Positions 19,388-28,660 of a DNA stretch of 64,000 nucleotides are shown here, one piece after another; within the stretch, counting starts at the first letter, position 1; each line of letters opens with the position of its first letter. The notes below the pieces were generated by a model. That model searched no databases, was not told the DNA's origin, and saw only the letters and a program-made list of their open reading frames with translations. This DNA is from GAS188 sp963794475 (lineage in GTDB: Bacteria; Pseudomonadota; Alphaproteobacteria; Rhizobiales; Beijerinckiaceae), in assembly GCA_963794475.1 (NCBI GenBank), contig CAWCDW010000010.1, positions 124,001 through 188,000 of the forward strand, in the 5' to 3' direction. The position numbers and the translations under genes are program-made.

Positions 19388-21037
19388 ATGACGCCCGTCA
19401 CCTCCATGCGCGGCAAGCGGGTTGCGATCTTCGGCCTCGGCGGTTCGGGCCTGGCGACGGCGCGCGCTCTCGCCGCCGGCGGCGCCACGCCGATCTTGTG
19501 GGACGATGCGCCGGAACGGGTCGAGGAGGCCCGTCGCGAAGGCTTCGCGATCGAGGATCTGCGCGACGCGCAATGGCGTCGGTTCGCGTCTCTCGTGCTC
19601 GCCCCCGGCGTGCCGCTCACCCATCCGAAGCCCCATTGGACGGTCGAGCTCGCCAAGGAAGCGGGCGTCGAGGTTATCGGCGACATCGAGCTCTTCTGCC
19701 GCGAGCGCGCCAAGATCGCCCCCGGCTCGCCCTTCATCGCCATCACGGGCACGAACGGCAAATCGACCACCACGGCGCTGATCGCCCATATTCTGCACCG
19801 CGCCGGCCGCGACGTGGCGATGGGCGGCAATATCGGCACGCCGATCCTCGCGCTTGCCCCGCCGGCGCCAAAACGCATCCACGTGATCGAATGCTCCTCC
19901 TTCCAGATCGACCTTGCGCCCTCCCTCGCGCCGACGCTCGGCGTGCTTCTCAACATCACGCCCGACCATCTCGATCGGCACGGCACGATGGAAAATTACG
20001 CCGCGATCAAGGAGAGGCTCGTGGCGCGAGCCGAATACGCTCTCATCAACTTCGCCGATGAGCCGAGCCGCGCCATCTTTCGCAAGCTCTCCGGCGCGCG
20101 CTCTCCCGATCATCTCGCCGCCATGAACGCTTTCGGCGGGCTCAACAATGGCTGCGCGCTGCGTTCCGAGCTCGGTTTCATGCGCGCCGGGGATTGGCGC
20201 CCGGTCTACGACCTCAAGGGCATTCCCACCTTGCGCGGCAAGCACAATGCTGACAATGCGCTCGCGGCGATCCTCGCGACGAGCCAATTCCTGCAGGCGA
20301 GGCGCGGCGACGGCACGCTCGCGCAGGAGCCCTTATCGAAGGAGCCTTTATCGAGGGAGCTTTGGCCGAACTTCGGCGAGAGGCGCTTCATGGAGGCGGC
20401 GCTGCGCAGCTTTCCGGGCCTGCCGCATCGCATGGAAGAGGTCGGTCGCGCCGGCCGCATCTTGTTCATCAATGATTCCAAGGCGACGAACGCCGATTCG
20501 GCCGAGAAGGCGCTGGCCTCGTTTGCCGGCGGCATCTTTTGGATATTGGGTGGGCGGGCAAAGGAGGGCGGCATCGAAAGCCTCCGGCCTCTCTTCCGCC
20601 GCGTCGAGAAAGCGTATCTCATCGGTGAGGCGGCGCGCGAATTCGCGGCGACGCTCGCCTCAGGCCATGTGCCGAAGCTTCGCTGCGGCACGCTCGAGGT
20701 CGCCGTGGCGCGCGCCGCGCGCGACGCCGCGGCTTCGGGCCTGAAGGAGCCAGTCGTCCTGCTCTCGCCGGCTTGCGCCTCTTACGATCAGTTCAAGAAT
20801 TTCGAGGCCCGGGGGGATCGCTTTCGTGAGCTCGCCCGCCGCATCATCGCAGAGGCGCGCGCCGGGCGCGCCGCCTCTTCTGTTTCAGGCAAGGCCCGCT
20901 TGCGGCGACAAGCGGCGCCGGGGAGCTCGGGCCCCTCTCGCCTCGCCGAAGGGAAAGTTTCCGTGACGCGCAAGACGAGCGCAAGGACCTTACGCCCGCG
21001 CACCGTCAGCCGCACCCGCAGCCGCAAGGAGAGCTGA
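19388..21037 (+). CDS. murD: UDP-MurNAc-alanine:D-glutamate ligase MurD
   Basis: This Mur ligase adds D-Glu to UDP-MurNAc-L-Ala. Recognisable elements are the N-terminal Rossmann GLGGSGLATARAL, the ATP loop ITGTNGKSTTTALI, GGNIGTPIL, ECSSFQID, TPDHLDRHGTMENYA, RGKHNADNALAA and NDSKATNADS. At 549 residues it is about 80-100 longer than usual. The excess is an insertion near residues 305-330 that contains a repeated EPLS(K/R)E unit, and a basic Ser/Arg-rich C-terminal tail of about 60 residues after the LARRIIAEAR helix. The tail is likely disordered, or a read-through of a lost stop codon. Confidence 0.94.
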   Translation: MTPVTSMRGKRVAIFGLGGSGLATARALAAGGATPILWDDAPERVEEARREGFAIEDLRDAQWRRFASLVLAPGVPLTHPKPHWTVELAKEAGVEVIGDIELFCRERAKIAPGSPFIAITGTNGKSTTTALIAHILHRAGRDVAMGGNIGTPILALAPPAPKRIHVIECSSFQIDLAPSLAPTLGVLLNITPDHLDRHGTMENYAAIKERLVARAEYALINFADEPSRAIFRKLSGARSPDHLAAMNAFGGLNNGCALRSELGFMRAGDWRPVYDLKGIPTLRGKHNADNALAAILATSQFLQARRGDGTLAQEPLSKEPLSRELWPNFGERRFMEAALRSFPGLPHRMEEVGRAGRILFINDSKATNADSAEKALASFAGGIFWILGGRAKEGGIESLRPLFRRVEKAYLIGEAAREFAATLASGHVPKLRCGTLEVAVARAARDAAASGLKEPVVLLSPACASYDQFKNFEARGDRFRELARRIIAEARAGRAASSVSGKARLRRQAAPGSSGPSRLAEGKVSVTRKTSARTLRPRTVSRTRSRKES

Positions 21038-21040
21038 GCC

Positions 21041-22198
21041 ATGGCCTCACGCATCGAGAAGGGCGCGCTCACCAATTGGTGGTGGACCATCGACCTTTGG
21101 CTCATTGCCGGCTTCGGCATCCTCTTCGTCGCCGGCATCGTGATCGACATGGCGGCGAGCCCGCCGGTCGCGGCGCGCCTCGGCCTGCCCACCTTTCATT
21201 TCGTCAATCGCCAGATCGGCTACCTCGCCGTGACTATCGCGGTGGCCTTCGTGGTCTCGCTCGCCTCGCCCCGCGCCGTGCGCCGCACCGCGCTCGTGCT
21301 CTACATCGTCTCCATGGCGCTCGTCTGCGCCACGCTGATTTACGGGGCGGAGGTCAAAGGCGCGCGACGCTGGATCAGCCTTGCGGGCATCGGCATTCAG
21401 CCCTCCGAATTCGCCAAGCCCGCCTTCGTCATCCTGACCGCATGGCTGTTCTCGGAAGCGGCGCAGCGCAAAGGGGTGCCGGCGGCGATCCTCGGCCTCG
21501 CGCTCCTTCCCGCGACCCTTATCCCACTCATTCTCCAGCCGGACATCGGCCAGACCATGCTGATCTCGGTCGTCTGGGCGACCATCTTCTTCATCGCGGG
21601 CCTGCATATCTTCTGGGTCGCGGGCCTCGGCGGCCTTGGTGCCGCCGGCGTGACGCTTGCCTATCTGTTCGTGCCGCATGTGACGGCGCGCATCGACCGC
21701 TTCCTCAACAAGGGGGCCGGCGACACCTTCCAGGTCGACACCGCGATGGACTCGTTCCTTTCGGGCAGCTGGCTCGGGCGCGGGCCGGGCGAAGGCGTGG
21801 TGAAACGCATCCTTCCCGACGCGCATGCCGATTTTCCCTTCGCGGTGGCCGGCGAGGAATTCGGCATCATCGCCTGCATCGCGCTCGTCGCGCTTTTCAT
21901 GCTGATCGTCATGCGCGCGCTTTACGCGGCGCAGCGCAGCGAGGACCCTTTCTGCCGCCTCGCCTGCGCCGGCTTGATCGCACTCTTCGGCGTCCAATCG
22001 GTGATCAACATGGCGGTGAATGTGCAGCTCATCCCCGCCAAGGGCATGACGCTTCCCTTCGTCTCCTATGGAGGCTCTTCGCTGATCTCGCTCGGCATAG
22101 CGCTCGGCTTCCTCATCGCCGTGACGCGCCGCAGGCCACGCGCCGAAATGTCCGATCTGTGGAGGCCGCCGCTGCCGCTCGCGGCGAGCCCGATCTGA
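21041..22198 (+). CDS. ftsW: Septal SEDS glycosyltransferase FtsW
   Basis: This 385-residue polytopic membrane protein (about ten hydrophobic segments) of the SEDS family polymerises septal glycan with FtsI as partner. Family marks are KGARRWISLAGIGIQPSEFAK (split across residues ~105-125), LLQPDIGQTMLI-type sequence near residue 165, PDAHADFPFAVAGEEFG and the C-terminal FVSYGGSSLIS. It starts 3 bases after the murD stop and ends 3 bases before murG. Confidence 0.96.
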   Translation: MASRIEKGALTNWWWTIDLWLIAGFGILFVAGIVIDMAASPPVAARLGLPTFHFVNRQIGYLAVTIAVAFVVSLASPRAVRRTALVLYIVSMALVCATLIYGAEVKGARRWISLAGIGIQPSEFAKPAFVILTAWLFSEAAQRKGVPAAILGLALLPATLIPLILQPDIGQTMLISVVWATIFFIAGLHIFWVAGLGGLGAAGVTLAYLFVPHVTARIDRFLNKGAGDTFQVDTAMDSFLSGSWLGRGPGEGVVKRILPDAHADFPFAVAGEEFGIIACIALVALFMLIVMRALYAAQRSEDPFCRLACAGLIALFGVQSVINMAVNVQLIPAKGMTLPFVSYGGSSLISLGIALGFLIAVTRRRPRAEMSDLWRPPLPLAASPI

Positions 22199-22201
22199 GA
22201 T

Positions 22202-23326
22202 ATGGCGCCCTTGATCCTCATCGCGGCGGGGGGCACCGGCGGGCACCTCTTTCCGGCCGAGGCGCTTTCAGAGGCGCTCCAGCACCGAGGCTGCGAGGTC
22301 GAGCTCGTCACCGATCGGCGCGGCGAAGCCTTCGCCAAGGACTTTCCGGCGCGACGCGTCCACGCCCTGCCGGCGGCAACTCCATACGGCAAAGGCGGGC
22401 TCGGCAAGGCCAGGGCGGGACTGACGCTCGGCCTTGGCACGCTCAAGGCGCTCGCCCTCGTGAAGCGGCGCAAGCCCGCCGCGATCGTGGGCTTTGGCGG
22501 CTATCCGACGGTTGCCCCGCTTCTTGCGGCCGGCCTGTTGAGAGTGCCGAGCATCTTGCACGAGCAGAATGCCGTGCTCGGCCGCGCCAATCGCCTGCTC
22601 GCGAAACGGGTCGACGTGATCGCGACGGGCTTTGCCGAGATCGGCGGCGCCGATCCGGCGCTTCTCGCCAAATCGCATCATGTCGGGAACCCGGTACGGC
22701 CCGCCGTGATCGAGGCGGCGGAAACCCCTTATGAGCCGCCGCGCGAAGGCGGCGTGCTGCGTCTCCTCGTCTTCGGCGGCAGCCAGGGCGCGCGCATCAT
22801 GTCGGATGTCGTGCCGGCCGCGATCGCGCGTCTCACGGCCCCCGAGCGTGCGCGGCTCCAGATCGTGCAGCAGGTGCGGCAAGAGGATTTCGCGCGCGTG
22901 CGCGCCGCTTATGCGCAAGCCGGCGTCGAAGCTGAGGTCGCCCCCTTCTTTCGCGACCTGCCTTTCCACATGGCGCGAAGCCAGCTCGTGATCGCGCGTG
23001 CGGGAGCCTCGACCGTGGCTGAAATCTCCGTGATCGGCCGCCCCTCGGTTCTCGTGCCCTTGCCGGGTTCGCTCGATCAGGATCAGGCCGGGAACGCGAG
23101 ATCGCTCGCCGACATCGGTGCCGCGACGATGCTCGGCCAGGCGCAATTCGAGCCTGAGGCGCTTGCCGATAGGCTCTCGCAAATCCTCTTCGCGCCCTCG
23201 CATCTTGCCGAGATGGCGGCGCTCGCCCGCCAGGCCAGCATTCCCGACGCCGCCGAACGCCTCGCCGATCTCGTCGCGAGAACCGCTCGGCTGCCGTCGA
23301 CGCCGGCGCTCAGCGAGTTCGCTTGA
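22202..23326 (+). CDS. murG: Lipid II synthase MurG
   Basis: This 374-residue peripheral membrane GT28 glycosyltransferase transfers GlcNAc from UDP-GlcNAc to lipid I. It has the N-terminal glycine loop AAGGTGGHLFPAEAL, GFGGYPTVAPLLAA, HEQNAVLGRANRLLA, the second domain's VFGGSQGARIMSDVVP and the UDP-binding RAGASTVAEISVIGRPSVLV, and the PLPGSLDQDQAGNA segment. It is closely packed between ftsW and murC. Confidence 0.97.
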   Translation: MAPLILIAAGGTGGHLFPAEALSEALQHRGCEVELVTDRRGEAFAKDFPARRVHALPAATPYGKGGLGKARAGLTLGLGTLKALALVKRRKPAAIVGFGGYPTVAPLLAAGLLRVPSILHEQNAVLGRANRLLAKRVDVIATGFAEIGGADPALLAKSHHVGNPVRPAVIEAAETPYEPPREGGVLRLLVFGGSQGARIMSDVVPAAIARLTAPERARLQIVQQVRQEDFARVRAAYAQAGVEAEVAPFFRDLPFHMARSQLVIARAGASTVAEISVIGRPSVLVPLPGSLDQDQAGNARSLADIGAATMLGQAQFEPEALADRLSQILFAPSHLAEMAALARQASIPDAAERLADLVARTARLPSTPALSEFA

Positions 23327-23350
23327 AGGAAAAATGATAGAGATGTGTCC

Positions 23351-24763
23351 ATGAGGTTACCGAACGAGCTCGGCCCTATCCACTTCATCGGCATCGGCGG
23401 CATAGGCATGTCCGGCATCGCCGAGGTGCTCGTCAACCTCGGCTACAAGGTGCAAGGCTCGGACGCCGCAGACAGCGCCAATGTGAAGCGCTTGCGCGAC
23501 AAGGGCATCCCGGTGGCGGTGGGCCACGAGGCCAAGAATCTCGCGGATGCGGCGGTCGTCGTCGTTTCGACAGCGATCAAACGCGACAATCCCGAGCTCG
23601 TTGCCGCGCGCGAGAAGCGTCTGCCGGTGGTGCGCCGCGCCGAGATGCTCGCCGAGCTCATGCGCTTCAAGACCTGCGTCGCGATCGCCGGCACGCATGG
23701 CAAGACGACGACCACCTCGCTCGTCGCCGCCCTCCTCGACGCCGGAGGCCTCGATCCTACCGTGATCAACGGCGGCATCATCAATGCCTACGGCACCAAC
23801 GCGCGCATGGGGGCGGGCGAGTTCATGGTGGTCGAAGCCGATGAATCGGATGGCACCTTCCTCAAGCTTCCCGCCGACATCGCGATCGTCACCAATATCG
23901 ACCCCGAGCATCTCGACCACTTCGAAACCTATGACGCCATCAAGCAGGCATTCCGTTCCTTCGTCGAGAACGTGCCTTTCTACGGCTTTGCGGTGATGTG
24001 CCTCGACCATCCCGCGGTGCAGGAGCTTGTGGGGCACATCACCGATCGGCGCGTGATCACCTATGGCGAAAATCCGCAAGCCGATGTGCGCTTGAGCGAT
24101 GTCGCCTTCAAGGACGGCCAAACGTATTTTTGCGTCGTTATCCACGACCGTATGACCGGCAAGAAGCTTCGCATCGACGATCTCGTCATGCCGATGCCGG
24201 GCCATCACAATGCGCTCAATGCTTGCGCCGCCATCGCTGTCGCCCATGAGCTCAAGATCGGGCCCGAGCGCCTGCGCGCGGCGCTGGCGCGGTTCGGCGG
24301 CGTCAAGCGTCGCTTCACGCGCACCGGCGAATGGAACGCCATCACCGTGATCGATGATTACGGCCATCACCCGGTCGAGATCGCCGCGGTCCTGCGCGCC
24401 GCGCGCTCGGCGACGAAGGGCCAGGTGATCGCCATCGTGCAGCCGCATCGCTTCACGCGGCTCGACAAGCTCATGGGCGAGTTCGCGACTTGCATGAACG
24501 ATGCCGACGCGGTTCTCGTCGCCCCTGTTTACGCGGCGGGCGAGGAGCCGATCGACGGCGTCGATCACCACGCGCTCGTTACGCAGCTCAAGGCACGCGG
24601 CCATCGCCGCGCGCTTGCGATCGAGGGGCCGGTCGAGATCGCGCCCTTCGTGCTCAAGACGGCGAAGCCCGGCGATTTCGTCGTCTGCCTCGGCGCCGGC
24701 AGCATCACGCAATGGGCCTACGCCTTGCCCGAGGAGCTCGCCGCGCTTTCGGCGGCTAGATAA
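23351..24763 (+). CDS. murC: UDP-N-acetylmuramate:L-alanine ligase MurC
   Basis: This Mur ligase adds the first L-alanine of the stem peptide. Motifs are HFIGIGGIGMSGIAEVL, the ATP loop AGTHGKTTTTSLVAAL, EADESDGTFLKL, TNIDPEHLDHF, MPGHHNALNACAAI and DDYGHHPVEIAAVL. The start at ATG 23351 fits the spacing of the AGAG about eight bases ahead; an in-frame GTG at 23345 is the alternative. This is the last dcw gene here: murB, ddl, ftsQ, ftsA and ftsZ, which usually follow in alphaproteobacteria, are not in this window. Confidence 0.96.
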   Translation: MRLPNELGPIHFIGIGGIGMSGIAEVLVNLGYKVQGSDAADSANVKRLRDKGIPVAVGHEAKNLADAAVVVVSTAIKRDNPELVAAREKRLPVVRRAEMLAELMRFKTCVAIAGTHGKTTTTSLVAALLDAGGLDPTVINGGIINAYGTNARMGAGEFMVVEADESDGTFLKLPADIAIVTNIDPEHLDHFETYDAIKQAFRSFVENVPFYGFAVMCLDHPAVQELVGHITDRRVITYGENPQADVRLSDVAFKDGQTYFCVVIHDRMTGKKLRIDDLVMPMPGHHNALNACAAIAVAHELKIGPERLRAALARFGGVKRRFTRTGEWNAITVIDDYGHHPVEIAAVLRAARSATKGQVIAIVQPHRFTRLDKLMGEFATCMNDADAVLVAPVYAAGEEPIDGVDHHALVTQLKARGHRRALAIEGPVEIAPFVLKTAKPGDFVVCLGAGSITQWAYALPEELAALSAAR

Positions 24764-24784
24764 GAGGCCGGCGAGGGCGAGCGC

Positions 24785-24883
24785 CCTCTTCCCCCCGGGC
24801 GAAGAGCGTGGGAGAAGGAAGGGCGCGGCGCTGATCGTTAGCCATCCTCCTTCTCCCGCGCCAAGAGCGCGGGAGAAGCAAGG
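24785..24883. repeat. Two REP-like palindromes between murC and metY
   Basis: A perfect 12-base inverted repeat, CTTCTCCCGCGC (24850-24861) and GCGCGGGAGAAG (24867-24878), with a 5-base loop. A degenerate second copy (CTCTTCCCCCCGGGC... GGGAGAAGGAAGGG) lies at 24785-24821. They sit between convergent genes and could stop transcription from both sides. Similar CGCGGGA-type palindromes occur at 54255-54272. Confidence 0.75.
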
Positions 24884-24946
24884 GAGCGCCCTTATCTCTA
24901 CCCGCTTTGCGGAGCGAGATCCGCCGGCGCGCGTCGTCCTAGCGGT

Positions 24947-26221
24947 TCAGGCGAGCGCCTGGGCGAGATCGGCGATGAGGTCGGGCGCGTCCTCAATGCC
25001 GATCGATAATCTGAGCGTCGCGTCGGTGATGCCGAAGGAAGCGCGTTCGCGCGCGCTCAAGGAGCGATGCGTCGTGCTTGCCGGATGCGCGATGAGCGAG
25101 CGCGTCTCGCCGATATTGACGAGATGCGAGAAGAGATTGACGCGGGTGAGCACGTCCTTCGCGGCTTCGGCCGTCTTTAGCGTGATCATGAAGATCGAGC
25201 CGAGCCCGTCCGGACAATAGCGGCGCGCGAGGTTGTGGTTCGGGTGGCTCGGCACGCCCGGATAGCTCACGCTCGCCACGGCTTCGTGGGTGCTCAGGAA
25301 ATTCGCCACCGCCTCGGCATTCTCGCAATGGCGACGCATCCGCAAGGGCAGCGTCTCGATGCCGGTGAGGATGAAGAAGGCGGTCGTCGCCTGCATGCCG
25401 GGCCCAAGCTCGCGCAAGCCGAGGAGCCGGCAAGCGGTGGCGAAGGCATTTTTCGGGAAACGTTCCGCCGGGACGATGTTCTCGTAATCCTCCCAAGGCC
25501 CGGCGATGAGCGGAAAGCGCTTGTCGTTTTGCCATGGGAAAGTGCCGGCGTCGACGATGAGACCGCCGATGGCCGTGCCGTTGCCGACGAGAAATTTCGA
25601 GGCCGAATGAATCACGATGTCGGCGCCATGCTCGACGGGGCGCAACAAGGCCGGTGACGCCAAGGTCGAATCGACGACGAAGGGCAGGTTATGCGCCTTC
25701 GCCACTTCGGCGATGCCGTCGAGATCGACCACCTCTCCGGTCGGGTTGACGACGGCCTCGATGACGATCGCGCGGGTGCGCTGAGTGATCGCGGCGGCGA
25801 TGCGCTCGGGCGTCGGTTCGGCGAAGGCACATTTGACGTTGAGACGCTTGTCGAGGCGCTTCATCAAGCCGAGCGAGCCGCCGAACACCTGGCTCGAGCC
25901 CACATATTCCTCGCCCGTGGCGCAAAGCGTGAGGAGCGCCACGAGCCAGGCGGATTGTCCGGAGGCGAGGGCCACGCCCGCGGTGCCGCCTTCGAGCGAG
26001 GCAATGCGCCGCTCGAGCGCCGCGACCGTCGGATTCGAGCCGCGCGAATAGGAGAAGCCCTGCCGGCGCATGGCGAAGACATCCGCGCCATGCGCCTGAT
26101 CCTCGAAGACGAAGCCGTTGGTCTGGAAGATCGGCATGGCGCGAGCGCCTGTCGAGGGGTCGGGCTCGGCGCCCCCGTGCACGGCGCGGGTCGCGAACGC
26201 AAGCGGGGAGGGGTTGGTCAT
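24947..26221 (-). CDS. metY: O-acetylhomoserine sulfhydrylase-type enzyme (MetY family)
   Basis: This 424-residue PLP enzyme of the Cys/Met metabolism family catalyses direct sulfhydrylation of an acylated homoserine with sulfide to form homocysteine. MetY-like features are FATRAVHGGAEPDPSTGARA, YSRGSNPTVAALERRIASLEGG, the PLP lysine in IHSASKFLVGNGTAIGG, and SLIAHPASTTHRSL. Choice between O-acetyl- and O-succinylhomoserine as substrate is inferred from overall resemblance only. The start MTNPSPLAF at 26221 is favoured over an in-frame upstream codon. It lies opposite the sulfite reductase operon, which would supply the sulfide. Confidence 0.9.
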   Translation of the reverse strand: MTNPSPLAFATRAVHGGAEPDPSTGARAMPIFQTNGFVFEDQAHGADVFAMRRQGFSYSRGSNPTVAALERRIASLEGGTAGVALASGQSAWLVALLTLCATGEEYVGSSQVFGGSLGLMKRLDKRLNVKCAFAEPTPERIAAAITQRTRAIVIEAVVNPTGEVVDLDGIAEVAKAHNLPFVVDSTLASPALLRPVEHGADIVIHSASKFLVGNGTAIGGLIVDAGTFPWQNDKRFPLIAGPWEDYENIVPAERFPKNAFATACRLLGLRELGPGMQATTAFFILTGIETLPLRMRRHCENAEAVANFLSTHEAVASVSYPGVPSHPNHNLARRYCPDGLGSIFMITLKTAEAAKDVLTRVNLFSHLVNIGETRSLIAHPASTTHRSLSARERASFGITDATLRLSIGIEDAPDLIADLAQALA

Positions 26222-26348
26222 GGAAAGGATCTCCGCTCTTTCTCGGGATGGCCTGCGAACGGGCCTGATCGTGCAGGAGCCAAACCGCAATTCACTCGCA
26301 AAAGGCCAATTCCTGCCAGTAAATCAGGGACTTCCGACCAGGTTACGC

Positions 26349-26391
26349 CGAACGACGGGAGAAAATTCATCTCCGAACGGGGGAGAAATTT
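26349..26391. promoter_or_regulatory. Direct repeats upstream of metY
   Basis: Two near-identical blocks, CGAACGACGGGAGAAAATT (26349-26367) and CGAACGGGGGAGAAATTT (26374-26391), lie about 24 bases apart centre to centre in the 420-base divergent gap between metY and the DUF2849 gene. Their spacing is compatible with an activator or repressor operator. No SAM riboswitch consensus was found in this gap. Confidence 0.4.
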
Positions 26392-26640
26392 GGCAATTCC
26401 ACCTACTCCCGCCGAATTGAATCACGAGCCGCCGCAGCCTACGTTCCGAGTTCTGTTAAACGTCGGCATCGTTCCGTTATAACGAACGGTGTTGGCCGGA
26501 GCAATGCTTTCGCCGCGGCCAATTTCGTGGGACGGGCGCGCAAAGCGAGGACGATGGAGAGCCGGGATGGACATCGTCACAACGCTCTTTTTCGATCGAA
26601 TGCCGCGCGGTCTTTGCCGACAGAAACGGGAGCCTGTGTG

Positions 26641-26991
26641 ATGGCGCTGCCCAAAAGACCCCCCCTCCCCGTGATCTTGATAGCCAATGATCTCCTCGAG
26701 GGCGAGGTGGTGTTTCGCACCGCGAACGGCTGGTCGCCGAATTCGCGCGAGGCCTTGATTGCCGGCAATGCGCAAGCCGCCGACGCGCTCGAGGCCGAAG
26801 GCCTTGCCGAGATGAGCCGAAACAAGGTCGTGGACGCTTACCTCGTCGATGTCGTTCTCGGCGAGAACGGCCCTCAGCCACGCCATTTCCGCGAGCGGCT
26901 GCGCACGCTCGGCCCGAGCATCAGGCGCGATCTCGGGAAGCAGGCGCAAAGCGTGACGAAGACCCAAGGCGTGCCGCATGTATCGCTATGA
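26641..26991 (+). CDS. DUF2849 protein of the sulfite reductase operon
   Basis: This small 116-residue protein has the pattern of DUF2849: LPVILIANDLLEGEVVFRTA, WSP, then an alternating region ending in YLVDVVLGENGPQPRHFRERLRTLGPSIR. Its function is unknown. In alphaproteobacteria the family is nearly always found just ahead of cysI, as here, where it overlaps the cysI start by 14 bases. The start at ATG 26641 is directly preceded by an in-frame GTG. An open extension further upstream lacks family similarity and is not used. Confidence 0.85.
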   Translation: MALPKRPPLPVILIANDLLEGEVVFRTANGWSPNSREALIAGNAQAADALEAEGLAEMSRNKVVDAYLVDVVLGENGPQPRHFRERLRTLGPSIRRDLGKQAQSVTKTQGVPHVSL

Positions 26992-28660
26992 CGAGTTCGA
27001 CGCGCGCTTCGTGCGTGAGCGCGTGCGCGAGTTCCGGGCGCAGGTGGAGCGGCGGCTCGACGGCTCGCTCACCGAGGACGAGTTCAAGCCGCTGCGCCTC
27101 CAAAACGGCCTCTACCTGCAATTGCACGCCTATATGCTGCGCATCGCCATTCCCTATGGCACGCTCTCTTCGCGGCAGCTCCGGCAGCTCGCCTTGATCG
27201 GCGACCGATACGACCGCGGCTACGGCCATTTCACCACGCGGCAAAATCTCCAGTTCAATTGGCCCAAGCTCAAGGATGTGCCTGACATCCTCGACCTCCT
27301 CGCCGATGTCGAGATGCATGCCATTCAAACTTCCGGCAACTGCATCCGCAATGTCACGGCCGATCACTTCGCCGGCGTCGCCAGCGACGAGGTCGAGGAT
27401 CCGCGCCCGACCGCGGAGCTCGTCCGGCAATGGTCGAGCTTGCACCCCGAGTTCAGCTTCCTGCCGCGCAAGTTCAAGATCGCGGTGACCGGCGCCGAGC
27501 ATGACCGCGCCGCCATCAAGGCCCATGACATCGGGCTTCGCCTCCTGCGGCATCCGGTGACTGGCGAGACCGGCTATGAGGTGATCGTCGGCGGCGGCCT
27601 CGGGCGCACGCCGATGATCGGCAAGGTGGTGCGCGAGTTCCTGCCGAAGGCCGATCTCCTCGCCTATCTCGAGGCGGTCATGCGCGTCTACAATCTCGAG
27701 GGAAGACGCGACAACAAGTTCAAGGCGCGCGTAAAGATCCTCGTGCACGAGATCGGCGAGCAAGAGTTCCGCCGTCGCGTCGAGGCCGAATTTGCCACGC
27801 TCGAGGGGCCGAGCGTCAATGCCGATCCCAAAGAGCTGAGGCGGATCGCGGCCTACTTCGCCCCTCCCCCCTACGAGGAGGTGCCTGAGCATTCGGCGAA
27901 GCTTTCGATCGCGCAAGCCGCGCATCGCGATTTCGCGCGCTTCGTCGAGACGAATGTCTCCGGCCATCGTGTTCCGGGCTATGCGGCGGTCACCATCTCG
28001 CTCAAACCGATCGGCGGCGTTCCGGGCGACGCCACATCCGACCAGATGCGCATCGTCGCCGAGCTCGCCGACCGCCACAGCTTCGGCGAAGTGCGCGTCA
28101 CCCATATGCAGAATCTCGTCTTGCCGCATGTGCGCAAGGACGAGCTCTTCGCGCTCTGGGAAGCGCTCGACGCGGCCGAGCTCGCGACCGCGAATGCGAG
28201 CCTCGTCACCGACATCATCTCTTGCCCGGGCCTCGACTATTGCTCGCTCGCCACGGCGCGCTCGATCCCGATCGCCCAATCGCTCTCGCGGCGCTTCGCC
28301 GATGGTGCGCGCCAACGCGAAATCGGCCCGCTCGGCATCAAGATCTCGGGGTGCATCAACGCCTGCGGTCACCACCACATCGGCAATATCGGGATTCTCG
28401 GCCTCGAGAAGAACGGGGCCGAATATTACCAGCTCACGCTCGGCGGCGACGCGACCGAGAAGGCCGCGCTCGGCGAGCGGCTCGGTCCCGGGCTTGCGGC
28501 CGAGGAAGTGCCGGATGCGGTCGAGAAGATCGTCGGCGTCTATCTCGAAAAGCGCGCGCCCGGCGAGGAATTCATCGCGACATATCGGCGGATCGGCATC
28601 GCGCCCTTCCGGCAAGCTTTCGAACCAGCCTTGGAAGGAGCGCAGCGTGGCGTTGCTTGA
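26978..28660 (+). CDS. cysI: Siroheme nitrite/sulfite reductase CysI-type
   Basis: This 560-residue hemoprotein reduces sulfite (or nitrite) by six electrons. Two ferredoxin-like half-domains are visible (RQNLQFNWPKLKDVPDIL in the first; FGEVRVTHMQNLVLPHV in the second). The 4Fe-4S/siroheme cysteines lie in CPGLDYCSLA and in KISGCINACGHHHIGNIG. The neighbours DUF2849, DUF934 and cysG argue for sulfite as the physiological substrate and for siroheme supply from the same operon. No flavoprotein CysJ is present, so ferredoxin or another donor is likely. Confidence 0.95.
   Translation: MYRYDEFDARFVRERVREFRAQVERRLDGSLTEDEFKPLRLQNGLYLQLHAYMLRIAIPYGTLSSRQLRQLALIGDRYDRGYGHFTTRQNLQFNWPKLKDVPDILDLLADVEMHAIQTSGNCIRNVTADHFAGVASDEVEDPRPTAELVRQWSSLHPEFSFLPRKFKIAVTGAEHDRAAIKAHDIGLRLLRHPVTGETGYEVIVGGGLGRTPMIGKVVREFLPKADLLAYLEAVMRVYNLEGRRDNKFKARVKILVHEIGEQEFRRRVEAEFATLEGPSVNADPKELRRIAAYFAPPPYEEVPEHSAKLSIAQAAHRDFARFVETNVSGHRVPGYAAVTISLKPIGGVPGDATSDQMRIVAELADRHSFGEVRVTHMQNLVLPHVRKDELFALWEALDAAELATANASLVTDIISCPGLDYCSLATARSIPIAQSLSRRFADGARQREIGPLGIKISGCINACGHHHIGNIGILGLEKNGAEYYQLTLGGDATEKAALGERLGPGLAAEEVPDAVEKIVGVYLEKRAPGEEFIATYRRIGIAPFRQAFEPALEGAQRGVA

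Noticed and set aside
26222..26640. SAM-II or SAM/SAH riboswitch upstream of metY
   Set aside because: A GATTTA-like stretch is present on the minus strand, but the conserved GCTAAA block and pseudoknot partners are missing.
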